DNA from: Massilia sp. UBA2709
GTDB lineage: Bacteria; Pseudomonadota; Gammaproteobacteria; Burkholderiales; Burkholderiaceae_D
Direction: 5' to 3'
Length of the DNA stretch: 11,616 nt
Assembly (NCBI GenBank): GCA_002354135.1
Contig: DEKZ01000177.1
Location: forward strand, 1-11,616
The notes below the pieces were generated by a model, which saw only the letters and a list, made by a program, of their open reading frames with translations, was not told the origin of the DNA and made no database searches. Each line of letters begins with the position of its first letter. The first letter of the stretch is position 1. The position numbers were made by a program, and so were the translations under genes. Shown piece after piece: positions 7,792-11,616 of this stretch.

Positions 7792-8613
7792 TCAAGATGC
7801 CACCGGCGCGGTCGCGTTCGCGGCGCGCAGGTCCTGCAGCGCCTGCAGGCAGTAATACTGGAACCACAAGCCGGTGAACACGAAGATCATCACGTAGAGC
7901 CAGGCCGACAGGATCGCCAGGAAGGGAAACAGCACCACCGACAGCACGGCGCCGCCCATCCAGGCGATGCCGGGCATGGCGCCGAGCACGCCCGAGACCA
8001 TGCCGATCGCCAGCAGCGGCCAGCGCCGCGTCTTCATCAAAGTCTGGCGCTCGGCGGCGCTGGCGTGGGCGGCGAGCGCGTCGTAGCTCATCACGCGCGA
8101 GGTCACCCAGCCCCAGAGCGCGGCCTGCACCAGCACCGCCACCGGCGGCACCGCGTACAGCGGCACCGTCATCAGCCACAGGCCGGCGAACACGAGCACG
8201 CTGGTCAGGTTCATCCAGACGCTGCCGGCGAAGCTGCCGCCCTCCTTCTGCTCGAGCTGGGGAAACTGGCGCCGGCCGACGTAGCGCTCGATCGCGGGCA
8301 TGGCGAAGATACCCATGAACAGCAGGGAGGACGCAATCATCAGCGGCAGCAGCAGGATGATGGCCATCAGGGGCACCACCATCACCTGCAGCACGCCCAG
8401 GCCCAGCGTGGAGAGCATGCTGCCGCTGGCCTGGAACCAGCCGTAGTCGGCAAAGACGCCGTGCAGCCAGTCGAGTAAAGGTTGCAGCCCGAACCACAGC
8501 AGCGCGCCCCAGACCAGCAGCGACAGCAGCAGCGGCACCAGCGAGAGCAGCAGCATCCGGCCGGAGAACTGGGCGCGCAGGGCGCGGCCCCAGGCGGTGG
8601 CGACGCCGCTCAC
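7792..8613 (-). CDS. EI24 domain-containing (CysZ-like) integral membrane protein
   Basis: A 273-residue polytopic inner-membrane protein. Hydrophobic segments lie at about 20-43, 70-105 (long, probably a re-entrant or double helix), 137-168, 199-220 and 222-255. The pattern and the motifs around FAMPAIERYV, WMNLTSVLVF and the MSYDALAAHA loop fit the EI24 family (Pfam EI24, which includes the sulfate permease CysZ). Sulfate transport is not implied: no cysteine-biosynthesis gene is nearby and the family is broad. The start used is GTG at 8613, since no in-frame ATG precedes it; the ATG at 8632 is in another frame. A 19-codon open frame ends TGA overlapping this GTG. A MoCF gene follows 13 bp downstream, and divergent FKBP lies upstream. 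Confidence 0.85.
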   Translation of the reverse strand: MSGVATAWGRALRAQFSGRMLLLSLVPLLLSLLVWGALLWFGLQPLLDWLHGVFADYGWFQASGSMLSTLGLGVLQVMVVPLMAIILLLPLMIASSLLFMGIFAMPAIERYVGRRQFPQLEQKEGGSFAGSVWMNLTSVLVFAGLWLMTVPLYAVPPVAVLVQAALWGWVTSRVMSYDALAAHASAAERQTLMKTRRWPLLAIGMVSGVLGAMPGIAWMGGAVLSVVLFPFLAILSAWLYVMIFVFTGLWFQYYCLQALQDLRAANATAPVAS

Positions 8614-8661
8614 CGCTGGCCTCGCCGGTCATTCCAATTAAGCAGGAGAAAGTGTGCAGCC

Positions 8662-8690
8662 ATGGTCATGCGGCTCCCGATGGATGTCAA
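8662..8690 (-). promoter_or_regulatory. Candidate sigma-70 promoter for the EI24-MoCF operon
   Basis: A perfect -35 TTGACA (minus strand, 8690 to 8685) is followed after 17 bp by GACCAT (8667 to 8662), a poor -10 with 3 of 6 consensus bases. It is correctly placed and oriented about 50 bp upstream of the GTG start, in the divergent region shared with FKBP. The -35 is convincing; the -10 is not. Confidence 0.35.
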
Positions 8691-8770
8691 AAGCTTATTG
8701 TAGACAGAAACGGCAGGGCGGGCCCGGCGCGGCAAGCGGACGCTCGATGGCGCTTCGGAAGTCCATGCAC

Positions 8771-8776
8771 TACAAT
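8771..8776 (+). promoter_or_regulatory. Candidate -10 box of the FKBP gene
   Basis: TACAAT (5 of 6 consensus bases) lies 31 bp before the ATG at 8808, which would give a short leader of about 24 nt. No good -35 is visible at 16-18 bp spacing (TGGCGC at 17). It may be weak or activator-dependent. Confidence 0.4.
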
Positions 8777-8807
8777 CGCCGCTCAATCTGAACCTTGAAG
8801 GAAAATC

Positions 8808-9164
8808 ATGTCCATTACCACCACCGCTTCCGGCCTGCAGTACGAAGACACCGTCGTCGGCGAAGGCGCCGAGGCGAAAGCCGGCGCCTACGTCACCGTC
8901 CACTACACCGGCTGGCTGCGCAACGACGACGGCAGCACCGGCGCCAAGTTCGATTCGAGCAAGGACCGCAACGACCCGTTCCAGTTCCCGCTGGGCGCCG
9001 GCCACGTGATCCGCGGCTGGGACGAAGGCGTGCAGGGCATGAAGGTCGGCGGCGCCCGTCGCCTGATCATCCCGGCCAGCCTGGGCTATGGCGCACGCGG
9101 CGCCGGCGGCGTGATTCCGCCGAACGCGACGCTGATCTTCGACGTCGAGCTGCTGGCAGTCTAA
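8808..9164 (+). CDS. FKBP-type peptidyl-prolyl cis-trans isomerase, short cytoplasmic form
   Basis: A 118-residue single-domain FKBP. It catalyses cis-trans isomerisation of X-Pro peptide bonds, assisting protein folding. No signal peptide or trigger-factor/SlyD insert is present, so a cytoplasmic protein close to human FKBP12 in size is expected. The active-site residues known from FKBP12 can be placed with an offset of 12 from Phe46 onward: Tyr33 (VHYTGW), Phe48-Asp49 (KFDSS), Phe58, Val67-Ile68, Trp71 (VIRGWDEG), Tyr94 (LGYG) and Phe111 (LIFDVELL). All are conserved, so the enzyme should be active and FK506-binding. GAAGGA at 8797-8802 is a good ribosome binding site, 5 nt before the ATG. 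The gene is transcribed divergently from the EI24 gene, and the REP pair starts 11 bp after its stop. Confidence 0.95.
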   Translation: MSITTTASGLQYEDTVVGEGAEAKAGAYVTVHYTGWLRNDDGSTGAKFDSSKDRNDPFQFPLGAGHVIRGWDEGVQGMKVGGARRLIIPASLGYGARGAGGVIPPNATLIFDVELLAV

Positions 9165-9175
9165 GCCTGCCTGTC

Positions 9176-9264
9176 GTAGGGTGGGTTCTCGAACCCACCT
9201 TCACAGCGGCTGACCGATCGACATCTCACATGGTCGACCGCGTGGGTTCGAGAACCCACCCTAC
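9176..9264. repeat. REPIN-like pair of inverted palindromic repeats
   Basis: Two 23-bp arms (9176-9198 and 9242-9264) are perfect inverted copies of each other, separated by 43 bp. Each arm starts from the outside with GTAGGGTGGG and is itself palindromic (GTGGGTTC / GAACCCAC, 8-bp stem with a 2-base centre). Two REP units in opposite orientation are the form called a REPIN, usually mobilised by a RAYT (TnpA-REP) transposase elsewhere in the genome. The element sits in the FKBP to ACBP gap, right after the FKBP stop, and could act as a transcript-end hairpin. The core is shared with the degenerate element at 7-76. Confidence 0.75.
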
Positions 9265-9289
9265 CCAAGCTCGCCCCGAGCATCCCCTC

Positions 9290-9295
9290 TAAAAT
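9290..9295 (+). promoter_or_regulatory. Candidate -10 box for the ACBP gene
   Basis: TAAAAT (5 of 6 consensus bases) lies 103 bp upstream of the ACBP start and downstream of the REP pair; the -35 is poor. An alternative TAAGAT is at 9332-9337. Independent transcription of ACBP is plausible, because the REP pair separates it from FKBP. Confidence 0.3.
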
Positions 9296-9398
9296 TCCCG
9301 CCAGAAGCACGTATTTCGCTACCTGTTACGCTAAGATGGCCGCGCGCATTGCCGTTCAGTCAATGCACCATCCAGCAATTTTGCCAACAGGAGTTTTT

Positions 9399-9653
9399 AT
9401 GAGCTTGCAAGACCAGTTCACCCAGGCCCAGGCCGATTCGAAGAACCTGCCGGAGCGTCCGGACAACATGACCTTGCTGAAGATCTATGCGCTGTTCAAG
9501 CAGGGCTCGGCAGGCGACGTGACCGGCGAGCGCCCGGGCTTCACCGACATGGTCGGCCGCGCCAAGTACGACGCGTGGGAACAGCTGAAAGGCACCTCGC
9601 AGGAAGACGCGATGCAGCAGTACATCGACCTGATCGAGGAACTGAAGGGTTAA
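9399..9653 (+). CDS. Acyl-CoA-binding protein (ACBP)
   Basis: An 84-residue four-helix ACBP, which binds medium- to long-chain acyl-CoA esters in the cytoplasm and buffers or delivers them. The family signature is clear: LPERPDN (18-23 region), LLKIYALFKQGSAGD (26-40), ERPGFTDMVGRAKYDAW (44-60) and a C-terminal YIDLIEEL helix. Ligand residues of bovine ACBP map with an offset of 2: Tyr30, Lys34, Lys56 and Tyr75 are conserved, and Tyr31 is replaced by Phe33. The ATG at 9399 has AGGAG 5 nt upstream (9389-9393). An upstream in-frame start at 9336 would add 21 residues outside the family domain and is not preferred. The gene is followed by a hairpin and the convergent PHA-system gene. Confidence 0.95.
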   Translation: MSLQDQFTQAQADSKNLPERPDNMTLLKIYALFKQGSAGDVTGERPGFTDMVGRAKYDAWEQLKGTSQEDAMQQYIDLIEELKG

Positions 9654-9661
9654 GCACCCGC

Positions 9662-9679
9662 GCCGGCCATGCGGCCGGC
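9662..9679. terminator. GC-rich hairpin between convergent genes
   Basis: GCCGGCC (9662-9668) and GGCCGGC (9673-9679) form a perfect 7-bp stem with a 4-base loop, 8 bp after the ACBP stop and 47 bp from the stop of the convergent PHA-system gene. Position and symmetry suggest a shared bidirectional terminator, but no T-tract follows on either strand, so it may instead work as a 3'-end stabiliser. Confidence 0.45.
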
Positions 9680-9726
9680 CTCACCGCCGGGGCCTGCACC
9701 AGGCAAGGCCGCGGCAGACAGCATGC

Positions 9727-10008
9727 TCATGCGGCCGCGAACACCCGGCGCATCTTGTCGGTCACCTTGGCCTCGATGGCCGGACCGAAGGCGCTCATCA
9801 GGAAGCCCAGCTTGATCCGCAGCGCCGCGCGCTGTTCTTCCAGGGTCAAGGCGCCTTCCACCCCGCTGCGCTCGAAGCGCAGTACGTCGCCGTCCCAGCG
9901 GCACTGCATGCCGAATTCCGCGGCAACCTTGTCCGCCACCTGCTGCGCCGCCGCGCGCGCCCGTTCCGGGCTCAGGCTGTGTTCCTGGACGATGTGAATG
10001 TCGGCCAT
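9727..10008 (-). CDS. Polyhydroxyalkanoic acid (PHA) system family protein
   Basis: A 93-residue soluble protein matching the PHA_gran_rgn family, found in many PHA-accumulating proteobacteria and named from its link to polyhydroxyalkanoate granule gene regions. Recognisable features are MADIHIVQEHSLSPERAR at the start, the helix AAAQQVADKVAAEFGM (18-34), the strand pair CRWDGDVLRFERSGVEGAL (36-53), and the C-terminal helix ending KVTDKMRRVF. The biochemical role is unknown; granule association or regulation is inferred from the family name only. The ATG at 10008 is preceded by purine-rich AAGGAAGGAAACAG. An upstream start in the same frame (10263) would add residues unlike the family and run through the neighbouring gene's start. 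The gene is divergent from the metallopeptidase gene and convergent with ACBP. Confidence 0.85.
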   Translation of the reverse strand: MADIHIVQEHSLSPERARAAAQQVADKVAAEFGMQCRWDGDVLRFERSGVEGALTLEEQRAALRIKLGFLMSAFGPAIEAKVTDKMRRVFAAA

Positions 10009-10089
10009 CTGTTTCCTTCCTTCTTCTTCAAAACGCAAGAGGCCGCCATGATGCCAGTTGCGCCGCCGCCGTGCCAGTGCGCGTTGCAA

Positions 10090-10103
10090 TTGATTCTCAT
10101 CAA
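10090..10103. promoter_or_regulatory. Palindromic candidate operator between divergent genes
   Basis: TTGATTCTCATCAA is an inverted repeat (TTGAT / ATCAA around TCTC) in the 156-bp space between the PHA-system gene and the metallopeptidase gene. TGATTCTCAT resembles half of a Fur box, but the full 19-bp element is not there. A clear sigma-70 promoter was not found on either strand in this space. Confidence 0.25.
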
Positions 10104-10164
10104 GACCGATTCCGTGCAGGGGACGACTATCTGCTGAGGTATCGCAATCACACGAGGATGCGCC

Positions 10165-11616
10165 ATGGAACGAGCACTGTTGCCGGATGACCCCAACCCC
10201 AGCGAACGCGACCAGCCGCCGGTCGCGTTTGTCCCCACCCCCAGCGCCGCTTACCGCCAGCACCGCAAGGCCGCGCAGCTGCTCGACCAGCCGGGCGCGC
10301 CGCGCGGTCTAGACGAGCCGCAAACGTCGGACGTGCCCCTGCCCTATGCCTTCGGCGCGCGCGTGCTGATGTGGAAGCAGGATCCCTCGGTGACGGACAT
10401 GGGCACGCGCAAGGCCTTCCTGCCCGGCATCGTGCTGGCCGGCCCGCGCGACGCCCGCATCGCGTCGAGCGATCCCAGCATCAGCCCGGTCGAGCCGAAC
10501 GCCTTCGGCGACTTCGTCACCATGCCCGACACCCCGCAGTTCGACGCCGTCCACACCTTCGCCGTGGTGCGGCAGACGCTCACCATGTACCAGCGCTCGC
10601 TGTCCTCGAGCGGCGCCGAGATGCCGCTACCCTGGCAGTGGAACAGCAGCATCGACACCGCGCCGCTGCAGATCTTTCCCTACGGCCTGCCGAACGTCAT
10701 GAACGCGTTCTACAGCCGCACCCAGAACTGCCTGAAGTTCGGCGACTTCGTCCCGAGCGGCCAGACCGAACGCGTCTTCACCTGCCGCTCCTTCGACATC
10801 GTCGCCCACGAGACCGGCCACGCCGTGCTCGACGGGCTGAAACCGCACTGGCTGCTGGCCGACGCACCGCCCCAGACCGGCGGCCTGCACGAGTCCTTCG
10901 GCGACCTGACGGCGATCTTCCTGGCGCTGTCCCAGCTCGACCAGTGCGAGGCGGTGGTGGCCCAGACCAAGGCGCGCCTGCACGACAAGACTTTTCTCGC
11001 CGATATCGCCGAGCAGTTCGGCCTGGCGCTCGGCAGCACCACGGGCCTGCGCAACGCCGACAACGACCTGACCCTGTCGCAGGCCGGGACCCAGGTGCAC
11101 GCCATTTCCCAGGTGTTCACCGGCGCCGTCTACGACATCCTGGCCGACCTGTTTGCGTACGAGCGCAATCCGGCGCTGGAAGACGACGCCGCCGTGCTGC
11201 ACCGGGTCGCCGCCTACCTGCGCGGCCTGGTGCTGCGCGCCCTGATGGCCGCGCCCGACATTGCCGCCACCTATGCCGACGTGGTCAACGAAATGCTGCG
11301 CCTGGTGCTAGAGGACGGCAAGCCGGACAGCTATACGCAATCGATCCGTACCCAGTTCACGGTCCGCGAGGTGGTGGGCGCACCGGAAGCGGCGAACGAT
11401 GCGCCGTCCGTGGAGAGCGGGCCCGCCGCACCGCCCGGGGGCACGCCGCCCTTCGATGCCGACCTGCCGGGCAAGACCCTGAGCCCGCCATGCAAGGTGC
11501 ACGTGCGCCTGGCGGCGGGCGTCTGCGACGCGCCCGGCGCCCAGCAGGACCGGCGCGCCTGCTGCGGCACCATGAACCTGGCCGAGTACTACAACATAGA
11601 GCGCGTGCTCGAGGCC
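10165..11616 (+). CDS. Gluzincin-type (M4/M36-like) zinc metallopeptidase, 3' end outside window
   Basis: 484 codons are visible, with no stop before the window edge. The zinc site is HETGH (His215, Glu216, His219) inside FDIVAHETGHAVLDG. It is followed 24 residues later by LHESFGDLTAIF, giving Glu243 as third ligand and Asp247 in the ExxxD position, the gluzincin layout. VHAISQVFTGAVYDI (311-325) resembles the M4/M36 segment carrying the second catalytic His (His312). A peptidase is therefore likely. There is no signal peptide (start MERALLPDDPNPSERDQ), unlike secreted thermolysin-type enzymes with their prepro regions; the first 200 residues could be a propeptide-like or substrate domain. 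After a Pro/Ala/Gly-rich linker (about 405-440), a tail with Cys443, Cys454, Cys466 and Cys467 begins. GAGG at 10154-10157 is the ribosome binding site, 7 nt before the ATG. The precise family and substrate are unknown. Confidence 0.8.
   Translation, partial: MERALLPDDPNPSERDQPPVAFVPTPSAAYRQHRKAAQLLDQPGAPRGLDEPQTSDVPLPYAFGARVLMWKQDPSVTDMGTRKAFLPGIVLAGPRDARIASSDPSISPVEPNAFGDFVTMPDTPQFDAVHTFAVVRQTLTMYQRSLSSSGAEMPLPWQWNSSIDTAPLQIFPYGLPNVMNAFYSRTQNCLKFGDFVPSGQTERVFTCRSFDIVAHETGHAVLDGLKPHWLLADAPPQTGGLHESFGDLTAIFLALSQLDQCEAVVAQTKARLHDKTFLADIAEQFGLALGSTTGLRNADNDLTLSQAGTQVHAISQVFTGAVYDILADLFAYERNPALEDDAAVLHRVAAYLRGLVLRALMAAPDIAATYADVVNEMLRLVLEDGKPDSYTQSIRTQFTVREVVGAPEAANDAPSVESGPAAPPGGTPPFDADLPGKTLSPPCKVHVRLAAGVCDAPGAQQDRRACCGTMNLAEYYNIERVLEA

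Noticed and set aside
9176..9264. CRISPR repeats or transposon inverted ends
   Set aside because: There are only two units in inverse orientation, no transposase between them and no direct-repeat array, so REPIN is the better fit.
8795..9292. 165-codon frame overlapping the FKBP gene
   Set aside because: It is a different frame of the FKBP gene, Arg-rich with no domain, and it reads into the REP elements.
9336..9398. Longer ACBP start at 9336
   Set aside because: The extra residues lie outside the ACBP domain, and the strong AGGAG is placed for the ATG at 9399.
10009..10263. Longer form of the PHA-system protein starting at 10263
   Set aside because: It would run across the start of the divergent metallopeptidase gene and add sequence unlike the family; the ATG at 10008 has a purine-rich ribosome binding site.

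Overview
The window is GC-rich and densely coded, with strong third-position GC bias. The gene content (a PHA-system protein, a bacterial acyl-CoA-binding protein, an EI24/MoCF gene pair, an orphan TAXI protein) suggests a betaproteobacterium of the Burkholderiales, most likely Oxalobacteraceae such as Massilia or a relative. This placement is inference from gene types and composition; there is no rRNA or tRNA here to anchor it.

Layout. From 81 to 8613 five genes all run on the minus strand. In transcription order they are: an EI24-family membrane protein (7792-8613); a stand-alone MoCF/CinA-N domain protein (6993-7778), 13 bp downstream with a strong ribosome binding site; then, after a 259-bp relatively AT-rich gap, a very large class A PBP-like protein (3485-6733); a TAXI-type solute-binding-like membrane protein (2088-3497) whose likely start overlaps the PBP stop; and an exported CocE/NonD serine hydrolase (81-2029) that carries a one-base frameshift. 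From 8808 the plus strand holds an FKBP-type peptidyl-prolyl isomerase (8808-9164) and an acyl-CoA-binding protein (9399-9653). A PHA-system protein lies on the minus strand (9727-10008). Divergent from it, a gluzincin-type zinc metallopeptidase without a signal peptide starts at 10165 and runs off the window end.

How the genes fit together. The PBP/TAXI pair looks translationally coupled and may form one envelope module; no TRAP permease is visible. The ACBP and the PHA-system protein are convergent and both touch acyl-CoA/PHA metabolism, but this may be coincidence. Palindromic REP-like repeats sharing the core GTAGGGTGGG lie just downstream of two stop codons (7-76 after the hydrolase, 9176-9264 after FKBP).

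Most unusual points: the PBP keeps all transpeptidase motifs but has a degenerate glycosyltransferase domain, with Gln at the apparent second catalytic Glu position, and an oversized transpeptidase domain; the orphan two-TM TAXI protein is coupled to it; the metallopeptidase appears cytoplasmic and has a Cys-rich tail; and a REPIN-like repeat is present. I found no CRISPR array, complete insertion sequence, prophage or defence cluster.
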